Shown one piece after another: positions 46,038-54,919 of a DNA stretch of 64,000 nucleotides; position 1 is the first letter of the stretch; the number at the start of each line of letters is the position of its first letter. This DNA comes from Nocardiopsis alkaliphila YIM 80379 (lineage in GTDB: Bacteria; Actinomycetota; Actinomycetes; Streptosporangiales; Streptosporangiaceae). The DNA lies in assembly GCF_000341005.1 (NCBI RefSeq), contig NZ_ANBD01000001.1, positions 34,709-98,708 on the forward strand, written 5' to 3'. Made by a program: the position numbers and the translations under genes. The notes beneath the pieces are model-generated. The model did not search any database, had not been told where the DNA came from, and saw only the letters and a list, made by a program, of their open reading frames with translations.

Positions 46038-46651
46038 CCCGCAAGCTGGTGACCGTCACGGCGGGGTTGAGCAACCCCTCCTCGACCCGTCTACTGGCCG
46101 ATCGTTTGACCACCGCCGCCGAAGAGGCGCTGGTCGACCGTGGCGAACAGGCCCGGGTCCGTGTCGTGGAGCTACGCGAGGTGGCACACGACATCATGAA
46201 CGCCATGACCACTCGGGTCCCCACGGGCGAATTGCCCGACGTCTTGGCCGACATCGCCGAGGCGGACGGTGTCATCGCGGTGACCCCGGTCTTCAACGCC
46301 TCCTACAGCGGCCTGTTCAAGTCGTTCTTCGACGTCATCGAACCCGGCACACTGGAGGGCACCCCGGTGTTGATCGCCGCGACCGGTGGTAGTCCACGCC
46401 ACTCACTGGTGCTGGAGCACGCGCTGCGACCGATGTTCTCCTACACCCGCTCGGTGGTGGTGCCCACGGGCGTCTACGCCGCGTCCGAGGACTGGGGTGC
46501 CGGAGACGGTGGCGGTCGTGAACTGTCCGAACGGATCGCTCGGGCGGCCCGACAGTTGGCGATGCTGGTCACCGAGCACACCTCGGACGCCGTCGATCCC
46601 TTCGAGGAGCCCACGTCCTTCGCGGAGCTGATGTCCGGTTTGGGCCACTGA
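46034..46651 (+). CDS. NADPH-dependent FMN reductase, CE1759 family
   Basis: A 205-residue flavodoxin-fold reductase: TVTAGLSNPSSTRLLADRLT is the FMN phosphate loop, and VTPVFNASYSGLFKSFFDVI plus IAATGGSPRHSLVLEHALRP are the remaining flavin contacts. It supplies reduced flavin to the upstream oxygenase, with which it is translationally coupled. Confidence 0.92.
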   Translation: MTRKLVTVTAGLSNPSSTRLLADRLTTAAEEALVDRGEQARVRVVELREVAHDIMNAMTTRVPTGELPDVLADIAEADGVIAVTPVFNASYSGLFKSFFDVIEPGTLEGTPVLIAATGGSPRHSLVLEHALRPMFSYTRSVVVPTGVYAASEDWGAGDGGGRELSERIARAARQLAMLVTEHTSDAVDPFEEPTSFAELMSGLGH

Positions 46652-46671
46652 TCGGGGCACTCTTCGAACAT

Positions 46672-46704
46672 CACGTGTGGGGCTCCCGACAGGCCCCACA
46701 CGTG
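46672..46704. terminator. bidirectional hairpin terminator
   Basis: Perfect 12-bp stem CACGTGTGGGGC / GCCCCACACGTG, 9-nt loop, between the convergent FMN reductase and YihY-type genes. Confidence 0.85.
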
Positions 46705-46717
46705 TTCTCGGGTCCGT

Positions 46718-47716
46718 TCAGCCGGACTTTCCCGAACGCCGCCGGCCCTTCTTCTTGGGACGGTCGCGCATCTGCACGTAGGGCTCCTCGTCGGGGGACA
46801 CCCGCCCCGCCTCCACCTCGTGCCCGCGTTCGATCTCGGCGTTGAACTCCTCCCCGAGCAGAATCGCGATGTTGCTGATCCAGAGCCACACGAGGAAGAT
46901 CACCACGGTCGCCATGCTCCCGTAGGTCTGACCGTAGGAGGCGAAGTTGGCGACGTAGAAGGCGAACGCCAGCGAGGCGACCAGCCAGATCAGCACCGCG
47001 AGCAGGCTTCCCGGGCTGACCCAGCGAAAACCGCGCTTGGCGTTGGGCGAGGCCCAGTACAGGAGAGCGATCATGAAGGCCATGAGGAGTAGCAGTACCG
47101 GCCACTTGGCGATGTTCCACACCGTCACCACCGTGGAGTCCAGACCGATCAGCTGCCCGATGCGCTCGGCGATTCCGCCCGAGGCCGCGACGGCGAGCAC
47201 GGTGAAGGTCATCAGGACGACCAGTGTCAGGGTGACGCCGACACGAATGGGCAACGTCTTCCAGATGGGGCGTCCCTCCGGCACGTCGTAGACGACGTTG
47301 GACGCTCGCATGAAGGCGGCGATGTACCCAGAGGCCGACCACAGGGCCACGGCCAGGCTCGCGATACCGACGAGGCCGGCGGCGGCCTGATTGCCCTGGA
47401 GGTTCTCGATGGCGGTGTTCACCAGTCCGGCGACATCCTGGGGCAGGAGCGCGGAGGCGTTCTCGGTCAGTGTCCGGGTGGCGTCCGGCCCGGCCAAGCC
47501 GAGCAGTGACACCAGCACCAGCAGCGCCGGAAAGAGCGAGAGGATCGCGTAGTAGGTCAGCGCGGCGGCCAGGTCGCTCACGTTGTCCGCGCTGAACTCC
47601 CGCACCGTCCTACGTAGGGCGCCCCACCACGAGGACTTCGGCATGCGGGTCGGCGCCGATGCCTCTGCCGTCGAAGTACGCTCGCCGCCTCGGTTCTGGT
47701 CGCTCAGCCGGGCCAT
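46718..47716 (-). CDS. YihY/BrkB family membrane protein
   Basis: A 332-residue inner-membrane protein of the YihY family (formerly and wrongly ribonuclease BN). NVSDLAAALTYYAILSLFPA is the family signature, followed by six transmembrane segments and YGQTYGSMATVVIFLVWLWI. The basic lysine/arginine-rich C-terminus is cytoplasmic. The ATG at 47716 has GGAAGGG upstream. Same-strand stress-type membrane genes lie upstream, 115 bp away. Function unresolved. Confidence 0.88.
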   Translation of the reverse strand: MARLSDQNRGGERTSTAEASAPTRMPKSSWWGALRRTVREFSADNVSDLAAALTYYAILSLFPALLVLVSLLGLAGPDATRTLTENASALLPQDVAGLVNTAIENLQGNQAAAGLVGIASLAVALWSASGYIAAFMRASNVVYDVPEGRPIWKTLPIRVGVTLTLVVLMTFTVLAVAASGGIAERIGQLIGLDSTVVTVWNIAKWPVLLLLMAFMIALLYWASPNAKRGFRWVSPGSLLAVLIWLVASLAFAFYVANFASYGQTYGSMATVVIFLVWLWISNIAILLGEEFNAEIERGHEVEAGRVSPDEEPYVQMRDRPKKKGRRRSGKSG

Positions 47717-47831
47717 CGGTCCCTTCCTTTCTCCGCTCCGGGCTCGCCGTCCCGCACCACCTCGCCCACCGTGGCCTGCCCGGTCGAGGTGGCGGTGCGG
47801 GCACGACCGGAGGTCGGAGTTCTCCGCGCGA

Positions 47832-48419
47832 TCAGGAACCGCGCATCTCCTCCGACGCGCTCTTCGCTTCCTGTCGGGCCTGTTCACCGGTGGAGCGTGC
47901 TCGGTCCGAGGCGCTCTCCTTCAGGCTCTCCCCGGCGTCGCGGGCCGACTCGGTGGCCTGCTCCTTCACTTGGTCCACGGACTCGGAGACCGCCTGTCCG
48001 ACCGGCTCGATCATCGCTCCGGCACGGTCTTGGACCTGTTGGGCGGCCCGTCGCTCCGCCTTGCTCTCGGAGATGAGAGAGGCGGCCAGCAGACCGGCGC
48101 CGAAGGCGATCAATCCCGCGGCGAGCGGGTTGCCCTGGGTTTGCTGGACGGCTTGCCGTGGAGCCGCTCCGACCGCGTCGGTGAGCTGTCCGGCGTTCTG
48201 TCGGAGTGAGCTTTTGGTGGAGTCCTCACCCGACCCCTGAGACGGAATCGATCCCATGATCCGATCCTTCACCTTCCCGGCCTTGCGGCGCATCCGGTGA
48301 GTGCGCCGGTCGATCACGGCACGCGGGTCGGCGTGGTTCACCAGCCGCTCCGTGTCCTGGGTCAGCTCCGCGCGCGTGCGTTCGATCTCTCGCCTTATCC
48401 GGTCGGATGTTTCACCCAT
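47832..48419 (-). CDS. DUF3618 domain protein with long amphipathic tail
   Basis: A 195-residue protein. The N-terminal DUF3618 motif (SDRIRREIERTRAELTQDTE) and basic segment precede one hydrophobic helix (NPLAAGLIAFGAGLLAASLI) and a charged, LEA-like helical tail (KEQATESARDAGESLKESAS). GGAGG precedes the ATG at 48419, which lies inside the end of the preceding holin-like gene. Such proteins are membrane-associated and often stress-induced. Confidence 0.85.
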   Translation of the reverse strand: MGETSDRIRREIERTRAELTQDTERLVNHADPRAVIDRRTHRMRRKAGKVKDRIMGSIPSQGSGEDSTKSSLRQNAGQLTDAVGAAPRQAVQQTQGNPLAAGLIAFGAGLLAASLISESKAERRAAQQVQDRAGAMIEPVGQAVSESVDQVKEQATESARDAGESLKESASDRARSTGEQARQEAKSASEEMRGS

Positions 48420-48835
48420 TGGAGGTCCTCCTTCAAAGTCTCGATGGTGTGGTCGGGTTTGGGTGAGACCTCGCGCATCCTCTTGCGTCCCATGAAGAAC
48501 AGGACCGCGCCTACGATCGCCCACACCACCGCCACGACCAAGGCCGCCCAGCCCAATCCGATGAGCTCGCCGAGACCGAACACCGCCGCGAAGCTGAGCA
48601 ACACCACCGTCATGTAGCCCGCGAACCCGGCACCGCTGAGCAGACTGGCGGCCTTGCCGGCCTTGCTCGCCTCCTCCTGTATCTCGGCCTTGGCCAGTGC
48701 GATCTCCTGGCGGAACAGCGTCTGGAGATCGGACGCCACCACCCCGACGAGCTCGGCCAGGGACCTGTCGTCTTGGCCCCGCTCCCGTGGGGACCGCCCT
48801 GATGGGCTTGGTGTGGGCCTGGGGACCGTCGCCAT
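48395..48835 (-). CDS. phage-holin-family (PF07332-like) membrane protein
   Basis: A 146-residue protein with a charged N-terminal helix (SLAELVGVVASDLQTLFRQE, IALAKAEIQEEASKAGKAAS) and two transmembrane helices (AGFAGYMTVVLLSFAAVFGL; GWAALVVAVVWAIVGAVLFF). This is the usual chromosomal Holin-X family of actinobacteria and no sign of a prophage. It overlaps the DUF3618 gene by 25 bp and follows the next gene by one base, so the three form an operon. Confidence 0.85.
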   Translation of the reverse strand: MATVPRPTPSPSGRSPRERGQDDRSLAELVGVVASDLQTLFRQEIALAKAEIQEEASKAGKAASLLSGAGFAGYMTVVLLSFAAVFGLGELIGLGWAALVVAVVWAIVGAVLFFMGRKRMREVSPKPDHTIETLKEDLQWVKHPTG

Positions 48836-48836
48836 G

Positions 48837-49469
48837 TCAGCCTCCCTCACCTTCCGGTCGCCGCCCCAGCCTCTGGGAGGCCAGGTCCGGGGGGATCGTC
48901 TCGCCCGCGGAGGCTCTGCCCTGCCTGGGCAATGAAGCGGACTCGTGGCTCTGGACCTGGGGAGAGCCCCTCTCCGGGCCTTGAGGACTTCCTTGCCCGG
49001 AGGCTGAGGGGGACACCTTGAGGACGCGTCCGAGCGCGAACCCGGCCACCGCGGCTCCCACCAAGAACGCCACCGGTCTGCGCCGGGCGAGGTCACGAGC
49101 CTCGTCCAGTAGTCCGTCCAAACCTCGCTGGTCCAGGAAGTCCGCGGTTCCGCGGCCCCCACCCGCGACCTGGCGCACCACGTCGCCCACGGGCGAATCC
49201 GTTTCCGCGTGTTCGGCCATGGACTCCAGGTCCCGTGACCACTGGCGCAGGTTCTCCGTGGCCTTCCGGGTCTGGTTCTCGGCCTCCTCCCGCAGACGGT
49301 CCCGTACGTCGCCCACGACGTGCTCCGTCTCCGAGCGGGCCTCACCGACGAAGGACCGGGCTTGTCCCATCGCGGTGGAGGCGATCTCATCCGCGGCCAC
49401 GCGAGCCGCTTCGGTCTTCTGCCCGCCGCCGTGGGTGGAGGGACCGCCGGTCCCGTGTTGCGAGCGCAT
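48837..49469 (-). CDS. envelope-stress-cluster hypothetical protein with one membrane helix
   Basis: A 210-residue protein: a long charged helical region (TEHVVGDVRDRLREEAENQT) that could form amphipathic helices or coiled coil, a glycine-rich hinge, one transmembrane helix (RPVAFLVGAAVAGFALGRVL) and a disordered S/G/P/Q-rich tail. The start at 49469 is set by GAGGAGG eight bases upstream. It is first of the operon with the holin-like and DUF3618 genes; a SigB-like promoter motif lies about 46 bp before it. Confidence 0.8.
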   Translation of the reverse strand: MRSQHGTGGPSTHGGGQKTEAARVAADEIASTAMGQARSFVGEARSETEHVVGDVRDRLREEAENQTRKATENLRQWSRDLESMAEHAETDSPVGDVVRQVAGGGRGTADFLDQRGLDGLLDEARDLARRRPVAFLVGAAVAGFALGRVLKVSPSASGQGSPQGPERGSPQVQSHESASLPRQGRASAGETIPPDLASQRLGRRPEGEGG

Positions 49470-49514
49470 CACCACAACCTCCTCGGATCGCCTGGTCATG
49501 CGGTTGAGGCGCGC

Positions 49515-49540
49515 ATACCCTCGCATTCGTATCGGTACGC
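49515..49540 (-). promoter_or_regulatory. SigB/SigF-type promoter of the envelope-stress operon
   Basis: On the minus strand GCGT - 16 nt - GGGTAT, matching the GNNT-N(14-16)-GGGTA(T/C) pattern of actinobacterial SigB-class sigma factors; it ends 46 bp before the ATG at 49469. The surrounding 317-bp gap has no gene. Confidence 0.6.
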
Positions 49541-49760
49541 ACGAAAGTTCCATCGATGTGTATTTCGGGACTTCTTTTGCCACGCGCTTTCCTTGGAGCG
49601 ACGAGTCCGTGGGGTGGGGGATCGACCAAGACCTGGCCGCTCGCGAGGAGGGCGAGCACGGAGCCGAAAGCTTGCTGGTCTCCGCGGGTGGGAACGGGGC
49701 TCAGGGCGAGGCGAGGCCGGAGAAGGGGGGCTGGCCAGGGCCGGTGGGACGACCTTGTAC

Positions 49761-49773
49761 CTAACGGTGTTAG
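49761..49773. promoter_or_regulatory. short palindrome before the isomerase gene
   Basis: CTAAC-GGT-GTTAG, 13 bp before the start at 49787, followed by GTTAAC. It resembles TetR-family sites; no regulator is adjacent. Confidence 0.5.
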
Positions 49774-49786
49774 TTAACATGGGCGG

Positions 49787-50455
49787 ATGGATTCCGCGCG
49801 TATCTACCAGCAGACCCAGGAGCGCCTCGTCGCTCTGAGTGCCACCTTCGACGAAGCCCGACTCTCCACCGTGGTCCCGGCTTGCCCCGCCTGGGACGTA
49901 CGCCAGACCTACGCCCACATGGTCGGCCTGTGCGTCGAGGTGGTGCAGGGCGTCGTGACGCCTCCGGCCAGTGACGAGGTCACCGCCCGTCAGGTCGCCG
50001 ACCGCGCGGGATGGGACATCGACGCGATCAACGCCGAGTGGTCCCAGGGCGCACCCGCCCTGATCGAACTCATGCGGAAGTCGACCCGTAGGCGTTACTC
50101 CCTGCCGGCCCTGGACGCCTGGCACCACGAGAACGACATCCGTGGGGCCTTGGGCATGGAGGCCCAGACCCAGGACGCGGACCGACTCGCCGACTTCGTG
50201 CTGGGCGGGCTCTCGCGCGGCTGGCCGGCCGAGCTGCCGTCCGTGCACGTGGTGGCCACCGACACCGGTCAGACGTGGCACCTGGGGGAGGGGTCCGACC
50301 TCGAACTGAGCGCGAGCGCCTTCGAGCTGGCCCGGGCGGTGACCGGGCGGCGGAGCATCGCCCAGGTCCTGGCCATGGAATGGGTCGGAGACCCCACCGA
50401 GGTGGCGCCCCTGCTGCCCACCCTGCCCGCTCCGGAGCGGGACCTGACGGTCTGA
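49787..50455 (+). CDS. maleylpyruvate isomerase family (mycothiol-dependent, DinB-like) protein
   Basis: A 222-residue protein of the MDMPI/DinB-like superfamily: the N-terminal four-helix bundle has STVVPACPAWDVRQTYAHMV and DAWHHENDIRGALGM with metal-binding histidines, and a small C-terminal domain follows. Members are mycothiol-dependent thiol transferases or isomerases; substrate unknown. It is alone, with a palindrome directly before the start, suggesting dedicated repression. Confidence 0.82.
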   Translation: MDSARIYQQTQERLVALSATFDEARLSTVVPACPAWDVRQTYAHMVGLCVEVVQGVVTPPASDEVTARQVADRAGWDIDAINAEWSQGAPALIELMRKSTRRRYSLPALDAWHHENDIRGALGMEAQTQDADRLADFVLGGLSRGWPAELPSVHVVATDTGQTWHLGEGSDLELSASAFELARAVTGRRSIAQVLAMEWVGDPTEVAPLLPTLPAPERDLTV

Positions 50456-50933
50456 ATCCGAACGGGCCGAGCATCGCTCGTGCCCTTTCCGAGGGACCTG
50501 TGTGCCTTCCCCTCGTCGGGGTCGAGGGCACGCGGGTCCCACTCGTGTTCTCGGGTGCGATTCCTCCCCGCTGGAGCGCCGATCGTGAGCGGGTTCCGAT
50601 TTTTCTCCGGTTACCCCCATTGCCGGGGCATGCCAATGGTGTTAACTTTTCGGCACCGCTCATGGGAGCGCTCCCGAACGGGGGGGGTGGTGTTCCCTTG
50701 GGTGGCGGACCACATCGTCGCCGATTCCACGCCCGACGTGCCCGTACGGTCGCGCCAAGTCCCGACGTGACCCATCTCGGGCCACCCGTCCCAACATCCT
50801 CAGACCCGCACCCGACCCCCTCGGTTCCCCGCCGCACCTTGAGGCGCCTTCCCGGTCTTTGCGCAGACCGGAGTCGACGTCCCGCTCACGGTCACCAAAC
50901 GGGCTCCGCGGGGGCATCTCCGAGGAGAATGAT
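50456..50933. other. leader region of the cellulase operon
   Basis: About 480 bp without a gene, containing the CelR/CebR-type operator at 50663-50676. The 257 bp between operator and GH48 start imply a long leader or an additional promoter; no other motif was recognised. Confidence 0.5.
50663..50676. promoter_or_regulatory. CelR/CebR-type operator of the cellulase operon
   Basis: TGGGAGCGCTCCCG, one base from the perfect box found before the GH1 gene. It links GH48/GH10 expression to cellobiose. Confidence 0.85.
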
Positions 50934-53051
50934 GTGACCAATGAACGAATAGGGCGCCACCGCAAGAAGCGCTGGGCCCTCCCCGCCGCCATGAGCACGG
51001 CGCTCCTGGCGGCCACCTTCACGGTGGTCTCCCAGGGTGATCCCGCCATCACGTCCGCCGAACTCACCTCCGCCTACGAGTACGAACCGGTCGCGGCCGC
51101 CGTCATCGCGGACAACCCCGACATCACCCGGTACGAAGAACGGTTCCTCGGCCTCTACGACAAGATCAAGAACCCCGACAGCGGTTACTTCCGCGAGTTC
51201 GATGGGCTCCTGGTCCCCTACCACTCGGTGGAGAACCTCATCGTGGAGGCACCCGACACCGGACACGCCACCACCTCCGAGGCGTTCAGCTACTACCTCT
51301 GGTTGGAGGCCGCCTACGGGCGCCTGTCCGGCGACTGGGAACCCTTCAACGCCGCCTGGGAATCCATGGAGACCTTCATCATCCCGGGCACCGCCGACCA
51401 GCCCACCAACTCCTCCTACGACCCCTCCGATCCGGCCACCTACATCCCCGAGTCACTGGAGCCGGGTGACTACCCGATGCCGCTCGACGACGGCGTCGAA
51501 GTCGGTCAGGACCCCCTGGCCGACGAGCTGAGCAGTACCTACGGCACCGACGAGATCTACGGAATGCACTGGCTGTTGGACGTGGACAACGTCTACGGCT
51601 ACGGCTTCTGTGGAGATGGTGGCGACGACCTTCCCGCCTACATCAACACCTTCCAACGCGGCTCCAACGAGTCCGTCTGGGAGACCGTTCCGCACCCCTC
51701 CTGCGAGACTTTCGCGCACGGTGGGGAAAACGGTTTCATCGACCTGTTCGTGGACGACCCCCAGGCCTCGGAGCAGTGGCGCTACACCAACGCGCCCGAT
51801 GCCGACGCCCGCGCCGTCCAGGTCGCCCACCTGGCCCACGAATGGGCCTCCGACCAGGGCAACGAGGACGCCGTGGCCGACAGCGTGGCCAACGCCGCCA
51901 AGATGGGCGACTACCTGCGCTACTCCATGTTCGACAAGTACTTCAAGGAGGTCGGTGACTGCGTGGGTGCCGAGTCCTGCTCACCCGGAACGGGCAAGGA
52001 CTCCGCGCACTACCTGCTCGCCTGGTACTACTCCTGGGGCGGCGCACTGGAGAGCGCCGAGTACCCGTGGGCCTGGCGCATCGGTGGGTCCTCCGCCCAC
52101 CAGGGCTACCAGAACGTGATGGCCGCCTACGCGCTCAGCGAGGCCCCCGCGCTCCGGCCCGAATCTCCCACCGGTGCCGACGACTGGGCCACCAGCCTGG
52201 ACCGCCAGCTGGAGTTCATCCAGTGGTTGCAGTCCTCCGACGGCGGTATCGCCGGCGGTGCGACCAACAGCTGGGAGGGCACCTACGCCGAACCCCCGGC
52301 CGGCACCTCCACGTTCTACGGTCTGTTCTACGACGAGAAGCCGGTCTGGCACGACCCGCCGTCCAACCAGTGGTTCGGCTTCCAGGTGTGGGACATCGAG
52401 CGGGTGGCCGAGTACCACCGAGTCACCGGTGACGAGCGTGCCGGGGAGATCCTCGACGACTGGGTTCCCTGGGCGATCGAGAACACCACGGTCGGCTCCG
52501 ACGGCGACTTCCAGATCCCGGCCGACATGGAATGGAGCGGTCAGCCCGACGATTGGAACGGCACCCCCACCGGTAACCCCGGCCTGAGCGTCGAGGTCGT
52601 CTCGCACAACCAGGACGTCGGTATCGCCGCCGGCCTGGCCAAGACCCTGCTGCACTACGCCGCCGCCACCGGCGACGAAGTGGCGCTGGAGACCGGAGAA
52701 GGGCTCATCGACGCCCTGATGGTCCACGAGGACGAGTTGGGGATCGCCATCCCGGAGGTCCGTGCGGACTACTCCCGCTTCAACGACCCCTACGAGTCCG
52801 AGAACGGTGGGCTGTACGTCCCGGACGGCTTCTCGGGAACCATGCCCAACGGCGACACCATCGACTCCGATTCCACGTTCGAGTCCATCCGTTCGTTCTA
52901 CTTCGACGATCCGGACTACGCCAAGGTCGCCGACTACCTCGACGGTGGGCCCGCCCCAGAGTTCACCTACCACCGTTTCTGGTCGCAGGTCGACGTGGCC
53001 ACCGCCTTGGCGCTGCACGGCGAGCTCTTCGGAGACGGCGAGGACCGATAA
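50934..53051 (+). CDS. GH48 reducing-end cellobiohydrolase, secreted
   Basis: A 705-residue exocellulase acting processively from cellulose reducing ends. A signal peptide (KKRWALPAAMSTALLAATFT, about residues 11-38) precedes a complete catalytic domain. The general acid is E116 in HATTSEAFSYYLWLEAAYG; DSGYFREFDGLLVPYHSVEN, EIYGMHWLLDVDNVYGYG and the C-terminal FTYHRFWSQVDVATALALHG are diagnostic. No cellulose-binding module follows, unlike most secreted actinobacterial GH48 enzymes, which carry a CBM2. The GTG at 50934 has AGGAG upstream. It heads an operon with the GH10 gene behind a CelR/CebR box. Confidence 0.95.
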   Translation: MTNERIGRHRKKRWALPAAMSTALLAATFTVVSQGDPAITSAELTSAYEYEPVAAAVIADNPDITRYEERFLGLYDKIKNPDSGYFREFDGLLVPYHSVENLIVEAPDTGHATTSEAFSYYLWLEAAYGRLSGDWEPFNAAWESMETFIIPGTADQPTNSSYDPSDPATYIPESLEPGDYPMPLDDGVEVGQDPLADELSSTYGTDEIYGMHWLLDVDNVYGYGFCGDGGDDLPAYINTFQRGSNESVWETVPHPSCETFAHGGENGFIDLFVDDPQASEQWRYTNAPDADARAVQVAHLAHEWASDQGNEDAVADSVANAAKMGDYLRYSMFDKYFKEVGDCVGAESCSPGTGKDSAHYLLAWYYSWGGALESAEYPWAWRIGGSSAHQGYQNVMAAYALSEAPALRPESPTGADDWATSLDRQLEFIQWLQSSDGGIAGGATNSWEGTYAEPPAGTSTFYGLFYDEKPVWHDPPSNQWFGFQVWDIERVAEYHRVTGDERAGEILDDWVPWAIENTTVGSDGDFQIPADMEWSGQPDDWNGTPTGNPGLSVEVVSHNQDVGIAAGLAKTLLHYAAATGDEVALETGEGLIDALMVHEDELGIAIPEVRADYSRFNDPYESENGGLYVPDGFSGTMPNGDTIDSDSTFESIRSFYFDDPDYAKVADYLDGGPAPEFTYHRFWSQVDVATALALHGELFGDGEDR

Positions 53052-53136
53052 GTCCCGCCGCTCCGGTCCGGTGCGGGGTGGACGAGCAGGGCCGCCCCGC
53101 ACCACCCGCCCCCCTGCCATCCCCTAAGGAGTCCCG

Positions 53137-54546
53137 ATGTCGGGTCGCTCATCCAGATACACAGCCCTCACCGCCGCGCTGGTCGCGGGCCTGATGGCCG
53201 CAGGAATCTCCGTGGCCGCCCACGCGCAGTCCACTTCCGAACAGTCCACCTCCGCACAGCAGCAACAGAGTTTGCGCGAACTGGCCGCGCAGCAGGACAC
53301 GTTCATCGGTGCGGCCGTGGCCGCCCACCACCTGAACGAAACCGCCTACGCCCAGACCGCGGCGAGGGAGTTCGACTCCGTCACCCACGAGAACTCGCTC
53401 AAGTGGGAATCGGTCCAACCACAACGGGGCCAATACAACTTCGATGGGGCCGACCGGGTGGTGGAATTCGCCGAGTCCAACGGCCAGGACATCCATGGCC
53501 ACACCCTGGTCTGGCACAGCCAACTGCCTTCCTGGGTGGCCGACGGTTCCTTCACCCAGGACGAACTCCTCACCGTCATGGACGACCACATCAGCACCAC
53601 CATGGGGCGCTACGAGGGTCGGATCGACACCTGGGACGTGGTCAACGAACCCATCGGTGATGACGCGCGGTTGCGTGACTCGGTCTTCCACCGGACCCTG
53701 GGGGTGGACTTCATCGCCCGATCACTGCACATGGCGCGGGCGGCCGACCCCTCCGCCGACCTGTACATCAACGACTACAGCATCGACGGAATCAACGCCA
53801 AGAGCGACGCCTACTACGACCTGGTCGTCGACCTGCTGGCCCAAGGTGCCCCGCTGGACGGCATCGGACTCCAGGCCCACCTGATCGTGGGCCAGGTCCC
53901 CGACTCCATGGGTGCCAACATCCAGCGCTTCGTCGATCTGGGCCTGGACGTGCGCATCACCGAACTGGACATTCGGATGAACACCCCCGCGACCGCGGCC
54001 GGCCTCCAACAACAGGCCGAAGACTACGCCGAGGTCGTGAACCTGTGCCTGGGCATCGATGGCTGCACCGGGGTGACGGTCTGGGGTGTCACCGACGCCT
54101 ACTCCTGGGTGCCAGACCACTTCTCTGGCGAGGGAGCGGCACTGCCCATCGACGAGAACTACGACCCCAAGCCCGCCTACTGGGCCGTTCACGAGGCCCT
54201 GGGCGGTTCGGGTTCGCAACCCACCGACCCCACTCAAGGGCCCACCGACCCCACCGGTGACTGCACCGCCGAGTACACCCTTGTCAATCAGTGGGACGGG
54301 GGATTCCAAGGAGAAGTGACCGTCACGGCCCAAAGCGCCTTGGACGGCTGGACCGTCACCTGGACCACCGGCGGAACCGAGAACATCAACCAGGCCTGGA
54401 ACGCCACCCTGACCCACAACGGAAACCAGGTCACCGCCACCAACGCCGCGCACAACGGCGCCTTGGCGGCCGGAACCTCGACCACGTTCGGCTTCCTCGG
54501 CACCGGAAGCCCCTCCGGTACCCCCACACCGGCCTGCTCCGCCTGA
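53137..54546 (+). CDS. GH10 endo-beta-1,4-xylanase with C-terminal CBM2, secreted
   Basis: A 469-residue enzyme: signal peptide (ALTAALVAGLMAAGISVAAH), a short Q/S-rich linker, a GH10 barrel (about 45-350), a T/P-rich linker and a CBM2 from about residue 376 (CTAEYTLVNQWDGGFQGEVT to the final Cys). The acid/base is E171 in WDVVNEPIG and the nucleophile E276 in VRITELDIRM. It hydrolyses xylan backbones outside the cell; the module binds cellulose or xylan. GGAG precedes the ATG, 85 bp after the GH48 stop, so both are probably cotranscribed. Confidence 0.95.
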   Translation: MSGRSSRYTALTAALVAGLMAAGISVAAHAQSTSEQSTSAQQQQSLRELAAQQDTFIGAAVAAHHLNETAYAQTAAREFDSVTHENSLKWESVQPQRGQYNFDGADRVVEFAESNGQDIHGHTLVWHSQLPSWVADGSFTQDELLTVMDDHISTTMGRYEGRIDTWDVVNEPIGDDARLRDSVFHRTLGVDFIARSLHMARAADPSADLYINDYSIDGINAKSDAYYDLVVDLLAQGAPLDGIGLQAHLIVGQVPDSMGANIQRFVDLGLDVRITELDIRMNTPATAAGLQQQAEDYAEVVNLCLGIDGCTGVTVWGVTDAYSWVPDHFSGEGAALPIDENYDPKPAYWAVHEALGGSGSQPTDPTQGPTDPTGDCTAEYTLVNQWDGGFQGEVTVTAQSALDGWTVTWTTGGTENINQAWNATLTHNGNQVTATNAAHNGALAAGTSTTFGFLGTGSPSGTPTPACSA

Positions 54547-54616
54547 TCCCCCCCTTCCGCCCGGCCGTGCGTTCGCCACGCGCGCGGCCGGGCCCCATCG
54601 CGAAGGGGACACGGCC

Positions 54617-54644
54617 CCGGGGCGTGTGCATGGACACGCCCCGG
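54617..54644. terminator. hairpin terminator of the cellulase operon
   Basis: Perfect 11-bp stem CCGGGGCGTGT / ACACGCCCCGG with loop GCATGG, 70 bp after the GH10 stop. The rest of the 373-bp gap up to 54919 shows no gene. Confidence 0.75.
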
Positions 54645-54919
54645 CCCTCGGGCGCCCGGCCCGGCCCACTCCTCCACGGGACGGGCGCCCTCCACGCTCA
54701 CCCCCGGGGCTGTAGGGGGGCGGTCGATCGACCGGACCTCGCCCAGGGCGGACCACTCGTCGCGGCCCAACCGTCGTCGGTGGTGGTGCAGACCTGACGC
54801 CGGGGGAGAGCCATCGAGGCCAACGGCCCGTAGAAGCCTCGGCCGGACAGTTCCTCAAAGTTCCACTCGGTACGCACCGGCCCTGTGATCACCCTGGCCG
54901 GCGCGGGCATGTTCACCCC

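Noticed and set aside
48395..48835. Holin-like gene as a sign of a prophage
   Set aside because: Chromosomal Holin-X family proteins are common in actinobacteria; no endolysin, terminase, capsid or integrase gene in the window.
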